The notes: generated from the sequence alone by a model not told the origin. A stretch of DNA of 22,057 bases from an uncultured Oscillospiraceae bacterium (GCA_934675115.1 CAKUPH010000031.1:1-22057), one strand, 5' to 3'. Counted from the stretch's first letter, positions 1 to 7,630 are shown. Numbers and translations are program-made.

Positions 1-2
1 AT

Positions 3-602
3 TACAAGGAGCACGGTCTGGACTATATCACCTATCACCACGGTATCAAGACCATGGACAAGTGGGATTACGAGAAGGAGCTGTACTTCTCCGGCGCCAA
101 GTCCGCCGCTGAGAACTCCGTCTTTGCCGGCGACGACAAGGACGTGTCCTATGGCGACGACATCGAGCGCAACTTCTTCGAGTGCCAGTCTCTGGAGGAA
201 GTCGCCGAGGTCACCGGTATCAACCTGAATAACCTGAAGAAGACCATCGAGGAGTACAACGCCATGTGCAATGGCTGGGCCAACGGCTACGACTGGCAGT
301 TCACCAAGGATCACCGCTTCCTCAAGCCCATCACCACCGCCCCCTACTATGTGGCCCGCCACTTCCCCTCCGGCTACGGCTCTCTGGGCGGCATCCAGGT
401 CAACGAGAACATGGAGGTCCTGAACACCGAGCTGGATCCCATCCCCGGCCTGTACTCCTGCGGCACCGACTCCGCCACCGTCTTTGCCGACAGCTACTGC
501 TTCTATAACCCCGGCTCCACCATGTCCTACGCCATCAACTCCGGCCGTATCGCCGGTATGGAGGCCGTCCGCTACATGGACTCTGAGGATTTCGTGGAAT
601 AA
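3..602 (+). CDS. FAD-dependent oxidoreductase, C-terminal part (fumarate/urocanate reductase-like)
   Basis: The reading frame is open from base 3 to a TAA at 600-602, so the gene starts before the window and about 199 residues are visible. The end matches the C-terminal part of the FAD_binding_2 flavoprotein family (fumarate reductase, urocanate reductase, 3-oxosteroid dehydrogenase types). A PGLYSCGTDS segment closes the FAD site, and the FAD-contacting tail NPGSTMSYAINSGRIAG is near residue 170 of the visible part. Such enzymes use FAD to reduce C=C bonds of organic acids or related acceptors, or run the reverse reaction. The substrate-defining domain lies mostly outside the window, so the substrate is unknown. 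Third codon positions are strongly C-biased, as in a well-expressed gene. A GC-rich hairpin follows the stop codon. Confidence 0.8.
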   Translation, partial: YKEHGLDYITYHHGIKTMDKWDYEKELYFSGAKSAAENSVFAGDDKDVSYGDDIERNFFECQSLEEVAEVTGINLNNLKKTIEEYNAMCNGWANGYDWQFTKDHRFLKPITTAPYYVARHFPSGYGSLGGIQVNENMEVLNTELDPIPGLYSCGTDSATVFADSYCFYNPGSTMSYAINSGRIAGMEAVRYMDSEDFVE

Positions 603-632
603 TTTCTCCCCGCGGAGCTGTAAAACTCAAAT

Positions 633-659
633 GCCCGCCGCCCAGATTGGGCGGCGGGC
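633..659 (+). terminator. intrinsic terminator after the flavoprotein gene
   Basis: A perfect 11-bp GC-rich stem (GCCCGCCGCCC / GGGCGGCGGGC) with a 5-nt loop starts 31 nt after the stop codon. The tail (CTGTTATT) is only moderately T-rich. It lies between convergent genes and may act on both strands. Confidence 0.7.
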
Positions 660-697
660 CTGTTATTGAACTGAGATGCCGGGAAATTGGGATCTAC

Positions 698-1267
698 TCA
701 AGTTGTTTGTGCCTGCCTCAACGCACAGATCATGGAATCGACTCCCAACAGCGCCGTATAGCAGCTGCCGGTTTTTCTGAATGCGGGAGTATAATAAATA
801 TTGCGGTCAGCATCGAAGCAAAATTCTTCGGCGGTCAATTCCTTTGTTTCACGCGCCAAAAGATCATTTCCGAGACAACGGCGCATGAAGTCGATCCCCG
901 CGCACATGGTGGCGATTGGCTTCTTTCTGCTGATAAAATACGTGACGCACGTCTCTATCGTGCCAGAATTCCTATAATTACTCAACAAGCCGATCCCGCC
1001 GGGTATGATCAACGCATCGTATTCTTCAAAATCGATCTCACAAATATCTTTTATGCGTCCTCTGCCGATGCGGGCTGCTTCTAAAAGGACATTCCGTTTT
1101 TCTGCCGGCTGTTCCGTCAGATGATTGACTGACGGAACGGAAATATCCTCTGCAACGGGCGTATAATCACATCCATACCTGTCAAGCGCGGTATATGTCA
1201 GAATGGCCTCTTCTATGCAGGAACCGTCACCAAGGCCGCAGCCAGCTAATAAAACCAAGCATTTCAT
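698..1267 (-). CDS. DJ-1/PfpI superfamily protein, ElbB (ES1/glyoxalase)-like
   Basis: This 189-residue protein resembles the ElbB/ES1 branch of the class-I glutamine amidotransferase-like (DJ-1/PfpI) superfamily. The N-terminus reads LAGCGLGDGSCIEEA, then comes the family-typical RNVLLEAARIGRG (residues 58-70) and LIIPGGIG (86-93). The nucleophile-elbow cysteine is Cys122 in TMCAGIDF. Some members show weak glyoxalase activity, but the physiological role is not settled. GGAGGT lies 8 nt before the ATG. It starts 28 nt after the DNA glycosylase gene on the same strand and is probably co-transcribed with it. Codon use is clearly more A/T-rich at third positions than in its neighbours, which suggests acquisition from another genome. 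A 10-bp perfect inverted repeat lies inside the gene at 1111-1138. The family call is fairly firm; the reaction is not. Confidence 0.78.
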   Translation of the reverse strand: MKCLVLLAGCGLGDGSCIEEAILTYTALDRYGCDYTPVAEDISVPSVNHLTEQPAEKRNVLLEAARIGRGRIKDICEIDFEEYDALIIPGGIGLLSNYRNSGTIETCVTYFISRKKPIATMCAGIDFMRRCLGNDLLARETKELTAEEFCFDADRNIYYTPAFRKTGSCYTALLGVDSMICALRQAQTT

Positions 1268-1295
1268 ACACGTTCACCTCCGCAAATTCCGCCCG

Positions 1296-1922
1296 TCACA
1301 CATAAAACCGCCACGGGAAATCCGCCGCCTCCCCGGCGTAGTCGATGCCGACGCGCTTACCGCACTTCACGTCCGGCGGCAGCTCGTCCCCCGGACAGGG
1401 CGGCAGGCCCGCGTCACTCAGGCTGTCGCACAGGAACAGCTCCGGCGAGCCCCACGGCAGGCCGTTAAGGCCCCGGTCGATGTTCAGCGCGGCGCACAGC
1501 TTCCCCGGGCCGTTGAGCAGATTCTTTTTCTGATAGGCCGTCAACTCAGATGCCTTGCAATGGAACCGGTTTTCTGCTAAACTATCTAAGTTGCCCCGGG
1601 CCTCGCCGCCCCGGATGAGGATCGCCGCAGGCTCTCCCTCCGGCTCGGTGACGAAGTTCAGGCAGCAGTGCAGTCCGTAGATGAGATAGACATAGGCCGT
1701 CCCCGGCGGGGCAAACAGTGTCTGCGTCCGGGCGGTCTTCCGATAGTTGTAGGCGTGGCAGGCCTTGTCCACCCGGCCCACGTAGGCCTCCGTCTCGGTG
1801 AGCCGGACGCACAGCGTGCGCCCGCCGTACCGCCGCACCAGATACTTGCCCACCAGTGCCCGGGCCGTCTCCACCGTGTCCCCGGCAAAAAATGACTGTG
1901 GCAGGATCGCCATGCCGCCCAT
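1296..1922 (-). CDS. 3-methyladenine DNA glycosylase, AAG/MPG family
   Basis: This 208-residue protein has the length and motifs of the Pur_DNA_glyco (AAG/MPG) family, which removes alkylated or deaminated purines such as 3-methyladenine and hypoxanthine in base excision repair. The catalytic glutamate is probably Glu45 in TETEAY, with an associated His56 in DKACH. The intercalating Tyr region is AYVYLIYG, and LLNGPGKLC is the conserved C-terminal-half motif. I chose the ATG at 1920-1922 because GGAGG sits 7 nt upstream. A second ATG three codons later (1911-1913) is nearly as good. The frame stays open to 2003, but that extension crosses the promoter and has no ribosome site. It is the first gene of a likely two-gene unit with the ElbB-like gene. 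Confidence 0.88.
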   Translation of the reverse strand: MGGMAILPQSFFAGDTVETARALVGKYLVRRYGGRTLCVRLTETEAYVGRVDKACHAYNYRKTARTQTLFAPPGTAYVYLIYGLHCCLNFVTEPEGEPAAILIRGGEARGNLDSLAENRFHCKASELTAYQKKNLLNGPGKLCAALNIDRGLNGLPWGSPELFLCDSLSDAGLPPCPGDELPPDVKCGKRVGIDYAGEAADFPWRFYV

Positions 1923-1956
1923 CTCCCTTCCTCCGCCGTCCGGCGGACTTTTTCTC

Positions 1957-1985
1957 AGTGTACCACGTTTTACAACCTTTGCAAA
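1957..1985 (-). promoter_or_regulatory. candidate sigma-A promoter for the glycosylase gene
   Basis: On the minus strand, TTTGCA (1980-1985) is followed by a 17-nt spacer and TACACT (1957-1962), about 35 nt before the start codon. The match is reasonable but not perfect. It lies in the 80-bp gap shared with the divergent EamA gene. Confidence 0.5.
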
Positions 1986-2002
1986 CCCGGAGTTGAATCC
2001 CA

Positions 2003-2896
2003 ATGAATGAAACCATCCTGAAAAAGCTCGCGAAGCCCATGATCGTTCTGGCCACCCTGATCTGGGGCTCCACCTTCTTCATCATGAAGGACACGCTGGA
2101 CAGCGTGGACCTCATGTTCCTGCTGGCCTTCCGCTTCACCTTTGCCGCCGCGGTGCTGTCGCTGGTGTTCTGGAAGCGCTGGAAGGCCGTCCGCCCGGCG
2201 GACTGGCTCCAGGGCACAGTGATGGGCCTGCTGCTCTTCGCGGCGTACACCGTGCAGAACTACGGCCTGATGGGCACCACCCCCGGCAAAAACGCCTTTT
2301 TTACCGCCGTCTACTGCGTCATCGTGCCCTTTCTCTACTGGGCGGTGGACCGGCTGCGGCCCGATAAATTCAACGTGCTGGCCGCCGTGCTGTGCATTGC
2401 GGGCATCGGCTTCGTGTCCTGGGACGGGGGCTTCGCCCTCACCCGGGGAGATGTGCTCACCCTCATCAGCGGCCTGCTCTACGCCTGCCACATCACGGCG
2501 GTGTCGAAATTCTCCCGGAACCGGGACGTGGTCATGCTCACCGTCATCCAGTTTATCGTGACGGCGGCGGGCTGCTGGGTCAGCACTCTGTTCGTCACCC
2601 ACGGCTTCCCGGTGAACGGCCTGCCCGGCCGGGCGTGGGCGGTGCTGCTCTATCTGGCCATCGCCGCCACCACGCTGGCGCTGATGTTCCAGAACGTGGG
2701 GCAGAAGTACACCGATCCCTCCTCCGCCGCGGTGCTGCTCAGTCTGGAGGCCCCCTTCGGCGTAGCCTTCTCCGTGCTGTTCGGCGCGGAACAGCCCACC
2801 GGCTTCATGTATTTCGGCTTCTTCCTGATTTTCGTGGCCGTGGTGTGCTCGGAGACAAAATTCGACTTTCTGCGAAAAAAGAAAACAGCGGCGTAA
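2003..2896 (+). CDS. EamA/DMT family transporter
   Basis: This 297-residue membrane protein has about ten hydrophobic segments in two repeated halves, the layout of the drug/metabolite transporter (DMT) superfamily with two EamA domains. Family-typical sequences include LIWGSTFFIMK at residues 19-29, TPGKNAFFTAVYCVIVPF in the first half and SSAAVLLSLEAPFG in the second. DMT proteins export or import amino acids, nucleobases or drugs across the cytoplasmic membrane; the substrate here cannot be read from sequence. The ATG at 2003 has GGAG about 10 nt upstream. The gene is transcribed alone, divergently from the DNA glycosylase gene, and ends in a strong terminator. The family is secure, the substrate unknown. 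Confidence 0.88.
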   Translation: MNETILKKLAKPMIVLATLIWGSTFFIMKDTLDSVDLMFLLAFRFTFAAAVLSLVFWKRWKAVRPADWLQGTVMGLLLFAAYTVQNYGLMGTTPGKNAFFTAVYCVIVPFLYWAVDRLRPDKFNVLAAVLCIAGIGFVSWDGGFALTRGDVLTLISGLLYACHITAVSKFSRNRDVVMLTVIQFIVTAAGCWVSTLFVTHGFPVNGLPGRAWAVLLYLAIAATTLALMFQNVGQKYTDPSSAAVLLSLEAPFGVAFSVLFGAEQPTGFMYFGFFLIFVAVVCSETKFDFLRKKKTAA

Positions 2897-2914
2897 AACG
2901 TATACTGACACGAA

Positions 2915-2951
2915 CCCCCGGCGGCCTGTGGCCGCCGGGGGGCCTTTTTTT
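2915..2951 (+). terminator. intrinsic terminator after the EamA gene
   Basis: An 11-bp GC-only stem (CCCCCGGCGGC / GCCGCCGGGGG) with loop CTGTG is followed by GCC and seven T (2945-2951). The T tract touches the stop codon of the convergent membrane-protein gene. Confidence 0.92.
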
Positions 2952-3472
2952 CACACCGGGATGGTATGGAACGTCCGGGCGGCGTTGGACAGGTCGTAAA
3001 AGAGCACGCAGTCCGGCGGCGCGAAGGTGAACCACACCAGCGCCGCCGTCATGGCCAGCGCCAGCACCCACGCGAGGGCCCGGCCTCCGGCGCTCTGCCC
3101 CGCCCGCCACAGTGCCCGGGGCAGCAGGAAACCCGCCAGAATGGACAGGCCGTACAGCGTCAGGTCGAAGGCCATGGCCGTGCCGCCCAGCAGAATGTGG
3201 TATACATAAGCCACGCCCAGCATCGCCAAACTGACGATGACGGCGGACAGCAGCCACGCCGCCCGGCTGGCCCTGTCGCCCCCGGCCATCCAGAGCGCCC
3301 CGGCGGCCAGCGGGTAAAAAACGATCTTCACGTGCTCCCACAGGCTCTCGTTCACCGGGGAAATGAGGGCCGTGGCCGTACAGGGCAGCCACTTGTACAG
3401 GAAGTGCAGCAGCACGCCCGCCCCCAGCATCACCAGAAATACCAGCCACCATTTTTTCGACGTTTGTTTCAT
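2951..3472 (-). CDS. DUF6512-like integral membrane protein
   Basis: This hydrophobic protein of 173 residues has about five predicted membrane helices. The segment HFLYKWLPCTATALISPVNE, followed by SLWEHVKIVFYP, resembles the DUF6512 family of Clostridia, whose function is unknown; I recall this from family appearance and could not search it. I chose the ATG at 3470-3472 because GAGGTGG lies about 5 nt upstream, whereas the ATG nine codons earlier (3499) has no ribosome site. It stands alone, convergent with the EamA gene and divergent from spoIVB. The conserved WEH motif in the first outer loop is the only polar feature that looks functional. Confidence 0.72.
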   Translation of the reverse strand: MKQTSKKWWLVFLVMLGAGVLLHFLYKWLPCTATALISPVNESLWEHVKIVFYPLAAGALWMAGGDRASRAAWLLSAVIVSLAMLGVAYVYHILLGGTAMAFDLTLYGLSILAGFLLPRALWRAGQSAGGRALAWVLALAMTAALVWFTFAPPDCVLFYDLSNAARTFHTIPV

Positions 3473-3750
3473 GCCGCCACCTCGCTCATAATCTCTCATC
3501 AGTTAATATGAGCGCCGGGGCGGAAAACATGCGCGGAAATTTTATCCCGACGATTTTTACGCAACAAATTTGCTTTTGCGCCGGTTTTTTCCTGCATAAT
3601 TTGCCGCAGGCGGCAGGCCGCCGCCCTTCCCGGCTCTTTCCAGTCCAAAGCCCCCGGACTTTCCCATGCCGCGCCGCGCTCCGGCGCGCCATATTAAAAA
3701 GGCGGAGTCCGTTTCCGCAAATTTTTGAAAGGAAAGGCGGGCGAAGATCA
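3473..3750. other. intergenic region between the DUF6512-like gene and spoIVB
   Basis: The first half (to about 3600) is A/T-richer, with runs such as ATTTTTAC and GGTTTTTT. The second half holds two GC-rich hairpins: GGCGGC / GCCGCC at 3609-3622 and GCGCCG / CGGCGC at 3671-3687. CATATTA at 3690-3696 fits a sigma-G -10 box, but no good -35 lies at the right distance. An open frame crosses the region in phase with spoIVB, but codon use and the lack of a ribosome site argue that it is not translated. Confidence 0.5.
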
Positions 3751-4806
3751 TTGAACGACGAGACAAGGCCATGGGGCGGCCCGACGGCGGCGCTCCGGGC
3801 GGCCGCGCTGGCGCTGGCGGTCATGCTGCTCCTGCTGCCGGGCCTGCGGAGCCTTGCGGCCAGCCCCGGAATGGTGGTGCCGGTGGGCCGTGCCGTGGGT
3901 ATCAAGCTCTTCTCCGACGGCGTTGTGGTGGTGGGGACCTCGGACATCGCCACCGACCGGGGAAACGTGAATCCGGCCAAGGCCTGCGGGCTGAAGGAGG
4001 GGGACATCATCACCCACATCAACTCCACCGAGGTGGACTCCATTGAGGAGGTGTCCGCTCTGCTTCAGGAGCTGGAGGGCCAGCCCATGAGCATCCGGGC
4101 CATCCGCAATGACAAACAGGTGCAGTTCACGGCGCAGGCGGCCTTCTGCCCGGCGGACAGCACCTACAAGCTGGGGGCGTGGATCCGGGACTCCATGGCG
4201 GGCATCGGGACAGTGACCTACTACGACCCGGCGGACAACACCTTCGGCGCGCTGGGCCACGGCATCAACGACATTGACACGGCGCTGCTCATGCCGCTGG
4301 AGCGGGGCTCCATCCTCCCGGCCAGCGTGGCGGGGGTGAACCGGGGGCAGGCGGGCTCGCCGGGACAGCTCAAGGGCGTGTTTGACACCGGCGACCTGCT
4401 GGGCGACCTGCGGGCCAACACCGCCGGCGGCATTTTCGGCACGCTTGCAAACGCGGACTGGGCCGAGGGGCAGGCCGTTCCGGCGGCGGCCCGGGACGAG
4501 GTCCACACCGGGACGGCCTGGATCCTCTCCAACATCAGCGGCAATGACGTGGAGCGGTACGAGATTGAAATCAGCAAAATTTTCCGGGCGTCGGACGGCG
4601 ACTGCCGGGACTATCTCATCACCGTCACCGACCAGCGGCTGCTGGACGCCACCGGCGGCATCGTGCAGGGGATGAGCGGCTCCCCCATTTTACAGGACGG
4701 CAAATTCGTCGGCGCGGTGACCCATGTCCTCATCGACGACCCCACCAGCGGCTACGGCATCTCCGCGGAGCGGATGCTGGCGCAGGCAAAGGCGGCCTGC
4801 GCCTGA
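3751..4806 (+). CDS. spoIVB: SpoIVB serine peptidase (S55), sporulation signalling
   Basis: SpoIVB is made in the forespore and secreted into the intermembrane space, where it triggers pro-sigma-K processing in the mother cell. The predicted product has 351 residues: an N-terminal membrane anchor (about 12-35), a PDZ domain (VNPAKACGLKEGDIITHIN, about 73-91) and the S55 peptidase domain. The catalytic residues appear as His170 (GALGHGIND), Asp294 (TVTDQRLL) and Ser309 (QGMSGSP), with spacing very close to the Bacillus subtilis His/Asp/Ser set. I chose the TTG at 3751 because it precedes the anchor and has AAAGGAAAGG upstream, about 13 nt away, which is rather far. The ATG at 3508 would add 81 non-coding-looking residues. 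It is shorter than B. subtilis SpoIVB (about 425). Its position before spo0A matches the conserved order in spore formers. Confidence 0.93.
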   Translation: MNDETRPWGGPTAALRAAALALAVMLLLLPGLRSLAASPGMVVPVGRAVGIKLFSDGVVVVGTSDIATDRGNVNPAKACGLKEGDIITHINSTEVDSIEEVSALLQELEGQPMSIRAIRNDKQVQFTAQAAFCPADSTYKLGAWIRDSMAGIGTVTYYDPADNTFGALGHGINDIDTALLMPLERGSILPASVAGVNRGQAGSPGQLKGVFDTGDLLGDLRANTAGGIFGTLANADWAEGQAVPAAARDEVHTGTAWILSNISGNDVERYEIEISKIFRASDGDCRDYLITVTDQRLLDATGGIVQGMSGSPILQDGKFVGAVTHVLIDDPTSGYGISAERMLAQAKAACA

Positions 4807-4840
4807 TCGGGCGGAACAGAGAAAGCAGCTTCAAAGCGTA

Positions 4841-4871
4841 AAATGGGCGGCGCAAGGCGCCGCCCATTTTT
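4841..4871 (+). terminator. intrinsic terminator between spoIVB and spo0A
   Basis: A perfect 13-bp stem (AAATGGGCGGCGC / GCGCCGCCCATTT, 4841-4853 and 4857-4869) with a 3-nt loop runs into TTTTTACTTTT. It separates spoIVB transcription from spo0A. Confidence 0.93.
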
Positions 4872-5134
4872 ACTTTTCGTTATATTTCGTTTGATTATCG
4901 TCATTTGTATCGTCTTTATTCTGCCCGAAACGGATCTTTCCCTCCGGCATTGCGTTCCGGCTCCTGTTTTGCCCGATCCTCACCGCCGGGCGCAGTCTCC
5001 GGGAGTTTTGCAGCCGCGGTTCTGACCGGAAAAACCTGCCGCCGGAAGCAGCCTTTCGCTGGGCGTCCGGCAAAAGGCGGAGATTTCCGGCGAAAGGCGT
5101 CGAAAAATTATTGGGAGGTTTTGGTATTTTTCTC
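4872..5134. other. spo0A upstream region, no gene seen
   Basis: No coding sequence is supported here. The related strings GGCAAAAGGCGG, GGCGAAAGGCG and GCGTCGAAAAA run through 5069-5107. CGTCGAA at 5098-5104 matches the Spo0A box TGTCGAA at six of seven positions, 31 nt before the -35 box. That would allow autoregulation, but such a short match could be chance. Confidence 0.4.
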
Positions 5135-5163
5135 TTGTCAAACGCAAGATATTGTGGTATTTT
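5135..5163 (+). promoter_or_regulatory. sigma-A-type promoter for spo0A
   Basis: TTGTCA (5135-5140), a 17-nt spacer and TATTTT (5158-5163) precede the spo0A start by about 65 nt. In other spore formers spo0A also has a sigma-H promoter; I see no convincing AGGA(A/T)-type sigma-H element here. Confidence 0.65.
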
Positions 5164-5190
5164 AGGATTCAAGGAAAAAACTTCCAATTC

Positions 5191-5207
5191 CGACCGGAAC
5201 CCGGTCG
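5191..5207 (+). other. hairpin in the spo0A 5' leader
   Basis: A perfect 7-bp inverted repeat CGACCGG / CCGGTCG with loop AAC lies in the predicted leader, ending 7 nt before the AAAGGA ribosome site. It has no following T tract, so it is not a terminator. It could modulate translation initiation. Confidence 0.5.
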
Positions 5208-5229
5208 TTGTGAGAAAGGACTGTTTCAA

Positions 5230-5997
5230 ATGAACGAAAAGACCCGGATCGTACTGGCGGACGCGGCGGAGGATTTCCGCCATATGCTGGCAGACATGTT
5301 CGCGCAGGAGACGGACTTCGCCGTAGTGGGCCAGACCGGCGACGGCGAGGAGCTGCTGGAGCTGGTCCGTACCCTGCGGCCGCAGGTGGTGATAATGGAT
5401 CTGGTGCTGTCCGGGCTGGACGGTCTCGGCGTGCTGGAGCAGCTGGACGGCGACCGCCCCCGGATTTTAGTGCTGTCCGCCTTTGTCGGCGCCGCCTTCG
5501 GTGAGCAGCTGCCCGATCTGGGGGTGGACTACTTCATGCTCAAGCCCTGCCGCCTGTCCGCACTGGCCGACCGGGCACGGCAGCTGGCCCGGATGGCGGA
5601 CGAGCCCAGCGCCGACCCCCGGGAGGAACCGGCCCGCCAGCGGCTGGAGCGGCAGATCACCGCCATCATCCATGAGATCGGCGTGCCCGCCCACATCAAG
5701 GGCTACCAGTACCTTCGGGAGGCCATCAGTCTGGCCGTGGAGGACATGGACGTCATCAACGCCGTCACCAAGGTGCTCTACCCCGCCGTGGCCCGGAAGT
5801 TCGGCACCACCGCCAGCCGGGTGGAGCGGGCCATCCGCCACGCCATCGAGGTGGCGTGGGACCGGGGCGATCTGGAGACGCTCCAGAAATACTTCGGCTA
5901 CACCGTGTCCAACGTCAAGGGCAAGCCCACCAACTCGGAGTTCATCGCCATGATCGCCGACCGCATTTCGCTGGACCCCGGCCTGCGGGCGGGATAA
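5230..5997 (+). CDS. spo0A: Spo0A, master regulator of sporulation
   Basis: This response regulator of 255 residues has an N-terminal receiver domain and the Spo0A-specific DNA-binding domain. Phosphorylated Spo0A binds TGTCGAA boxes and starts sporulation. In the receiver, Asp57 (IMDLVL) is the phosphoacceptor, Ser83 and Lys105 (MLKPC) are the switch and lysine positions, and Asp11 is one of the two usual pocket acids. The second is replaced: the usual ADD reads ADAAED. The output domain begins near residue 140 with [20 protein letters not shown]. The recognition region [21 protein letters not shown] is otherwise near-canonical. I took the ATG at 5230, with AAAGGA 9 nt upstream. The upstream extension to 5152 covers the promoter and is not used. 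It follows spoIVB but has its own promoter. Confidence 0.96.
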   Translation: MNEKTRIVLADAAEDFRHMLADMFAQETDFAVVGQTGDGEELLELVRTLRPQVVIMDLVLSGLDGLGVLEQLDGDRPRILVLSAFVGAAFGEQLPDLGVDYFMLKPCRLSALADRARQLARMADEPSADPREEPARQRLERQITAIIHEIGVPAHIKGYQYLREAISLAVEDMDVINAVTKVLYPAVARKFGTTASRVERAIRHAIEVAWDRGDLETLQKYFGYTVSNVKGKPTNSEFIAMIADRISLDPGLRAG

Positions 5998-6007
5998 CCT
6001 TAACCAA

Positions 6008-6045
6008 AAAGCAGGCGATACCCAGCCTTGGGTATCGCCTGCTTT
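6008..6045. terminator. bidirectional terminator between spo0A and the NCS2 permease gene
   Basis: A perfect 17-bp stem (6008-6024 with 6029-6045, loop GCCT) begins 11 nt after the spo0A stop. It is A-rich on its left edge and followed by T-rich sequence on its right, so it can stop transcription from both convergent genes. Confidence 0.93.
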
Positions 6046-6072
6046 GGCTTTCTTTTGCGTCGGCCCCTGAGA

Positions 6073-7509
6073 TCAGGCGGCCAGGAAGAACTTAATCAGG
6101 AAGATGATGGACAGAATATAGGTCAGGATGGAAACGTCCTTGGCCTTGCCGGTGACCAGCTTCATAACGGTATAGGTGATGAGGGCCAGACCGATGCCGT
6201 GGCCGATGGAGCCGGAGACGGGCATGGCCAGCAGCATGATGCACACGGGCAGCAGCTGGGTCATGTCGCCGAAGTCGATGTTCTTCAGGTTGCCCAGCAT
6301 CAGGATGCCCACGTAGATCAGGGCGGAGGAGGTGGCGGGGGCGGGGATGATGGCGGCGATGGGGGCGATGAACATGCTCAGCAGGAACATCACGCCCACG
6401 GTGAGGGCGGTCAGGCCGGTGCGGCCGCCCGCCTCAACGCCGGCGGCGGACTCCACGAAGGTGGTGACAGTGGAGGTGCCGGTGAGAGCACCGGCCACGG
6501 TGCCCACGGCGTCGGAGGTCAGGGCCTCGCGCATCTGGGGCATCTTGCCGTCCTTGTCCAGCATACCGGCGCGGCTGGCGGTGCCAACCAGAGTGCCGAT
6601 GGTGTCGAACATGTCGATGATGCAGAAGGTGACCACCAGCGTGATGGCAGTGAACCAGCCGATCTGCACGAAGCCGGAGAAGTTCAGCTTGAACAGGGTG
6701 GTGCTGGCCATGTCAGCGAAGGGGGGCAGGAAGGACGCGGTAGCCAGAGAGGCAAAGGGATTGGTGTCGAGGAAGATGAAGGAGCCGGCCCAGTACACGA
6801 TGGAGGCGGCCAGCATGCCCAGCAGGACGGAGCCCTTGACCTTCTTGTGATCCAGCGCCACGATGACGAACAGGCCGAGGAACATGGTGACCACGGTGAG
6901 CACCATCTGGGTGTAGCCCGCGTCGCCCATGTTGCTGCGGATGACGCTGGGGGTCAGGGCGCCGAAGAAGTCCCGCATGACATAGAAGGGGGAGGAAAAA
7001 TCGTTGCCCGCGGCGTAGACGCCGGCGTTGGAGCCAAGGCCGATGTTCATCAGCATCAGGCCGATGGCGGGGCCGATGCCCAGACGGACGCCCAGAGGAA
7101 TGGCGGCGACGATCTTCTCACGGACGTTGAAGATGGACAGGATCAGGAAGACGATGCCCTCCACGAAAATGATGACCAGCGCGGACTGGAAGGACTCCAG
7201 ATAGGTCATGCCGGTCATGCCCACGATGTTGGTGACCACCAGGGCGAAGAAGCTGTTCAGGCCCATGCCGGGGGCCATGGCGAAGGGCTTGTTGGCCAGG
7301 AAGGCCATAACGATGCAGCCGATGCCGGAGGCGATGCAGGTGGCCAGGAACACGCCGTTCCACAGCTCCTGTCCGTTTGCGCCGAAGCCGGTCAGCAGGT
7401 TGGGGTTCAGCGCGATGATGTAGGCCATGGTCATAAAGGTGGACAGACCGGCCACGATCTCCGTGCGAACCGTGGTGTTGTTTTCCTTCAGTTTAAAAAT
7501 CTTTTCCAC
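6073..7509 (-). CDS. NCS2 family purine permease (AzgA/PbuG/PbuO-like)
   Basis: This 478-residue integral membrane protein has about twelve hydrophobic segments and belongs to the AzgA-like branch of the NCS2 nucleobase transporters, which take up hypoxanthine, guanine or adenine by proton symport. Family landmarks are MAYIIALNPNLL near residues 28-39, APGMGLNSFFA near 78-88, FDTIGTLVGTA in the central helix and GTSTVTTFVESAAGVEAGGR downstream. It starts with GTG at 7507-7509; the nearest purine-rich ribosome site (GAGAGAGG) is about 12 nt upstream, a little long. The predicted leader is only about 45 nt, with a 5-bp GAAA-loop hairpin at 7539-7552 and no purine riboswitch. It is convergent with spo0A. 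Together with the phosphoribosyltransferase at 8211 it could serve purine salvage. The exact base carried is unknown. Confidence 0.9.
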   Translation of the reverse strand: MEKIFKLKENNTTVRTEIVAGLSTFMTMAYIIALNPNLLTGFGANGQELWNGVFLATCIASGIGCIVMAFLANKPFAMAPGMGLNSFFALVVTNIVGMTGMTYLESFQSALVIIFVEGIVFLILSIFNVREKIVAAIPLGVRLGIGPAIGLMLMNIGLGSNAGVYAAGNDFSSPFYVMRDFFGALTPSVIRSNMGDAGYTQMVLTVVTMFLGLFVIVALDHKKVKGSVLLGMLAASIVYWAGSFIFLDTNPFASLATASFLPPFADMASTTLFKLNFSGFVQIGWFTAITLVVTFCIIDMFDTIGTLVGTASRAGMLDKDGKMPQMREALTSDAVGTVAGALTGTSTVTTFVESAAGVEAGGRTGLTALTVGVMFLLSMFIAPIAAIIPAPATSSALIYVGILMLGNLKNIDFGDMTQLLPVCIMLLAMPVSGSIGHGIGLALITYTVMKLVTGKAKDVSILTYILSIIFLIKFFLAA

Positions 7510-7562
7510 TGGTACTACGTTCCTCTCTCTTTTTTAATACTGCGAAAGCAGTTTACTTTATC

Positions 7563-7591
7563 AGTTTACACAATTCCGGGCGGTTTTGCAA
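7563..7591 (-). promoter_or_regulatory. sigma-A promoter for the NCS2 permease
   Basis: On the minus strand TTGCAA (7586-7591), a 17-nt spacer and TAAACT (7563-7568) lie about 53 nt before the GTG start. They sit directly downstream of the terminator of the preceding gene. Confidence 0.65.
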
Positions 7592-7606
7592 TATCGGATA
7601 CAGACG

Positions 7607-7630
7607 AAAAAACGGCGGCCCGCCCCGCCG
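7607..7630 (-). terminator. intrinsic terminator after the small membrane protein gene
   Basis: Read on the minus strand, CGGCGG, a 6-nt loop and CCGCCG are followed directly by six T (7607-7612). A longer-range AAAACGGCGG / CCGCCGTTTT pairing (7609-7618 with 7665-7674) could form instead. Confidence 0.8.

Noticed and set aside
3664..3696. sigma-G promoter for spoIVB (CATATTA at 3690)
   Set aside because: The only -35-like string (CCATG) mismatches at one base and lies 21 nt away instead of about 18.
3508..3750. N-terminal extension of SpoIVB to an ATG at 3508
   Set aside because: There is no ribosome site, the sequence has intergenic composition, and homology starts after the TTG at 3751.
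4870..5283. 137-residue minus-strand frame opposite the spo0A promoter
   Set aside because: It covers the promoter, leader and start of spo0A, has no ribosome site and resembles no family.
7510..7562. purine riboswitch upstream of the NCS2 permease
   Set aside because: The leader after the predicted promoter is only about 45 nt and holds a single 5-bp hairpin, too short for a purine aptamer.
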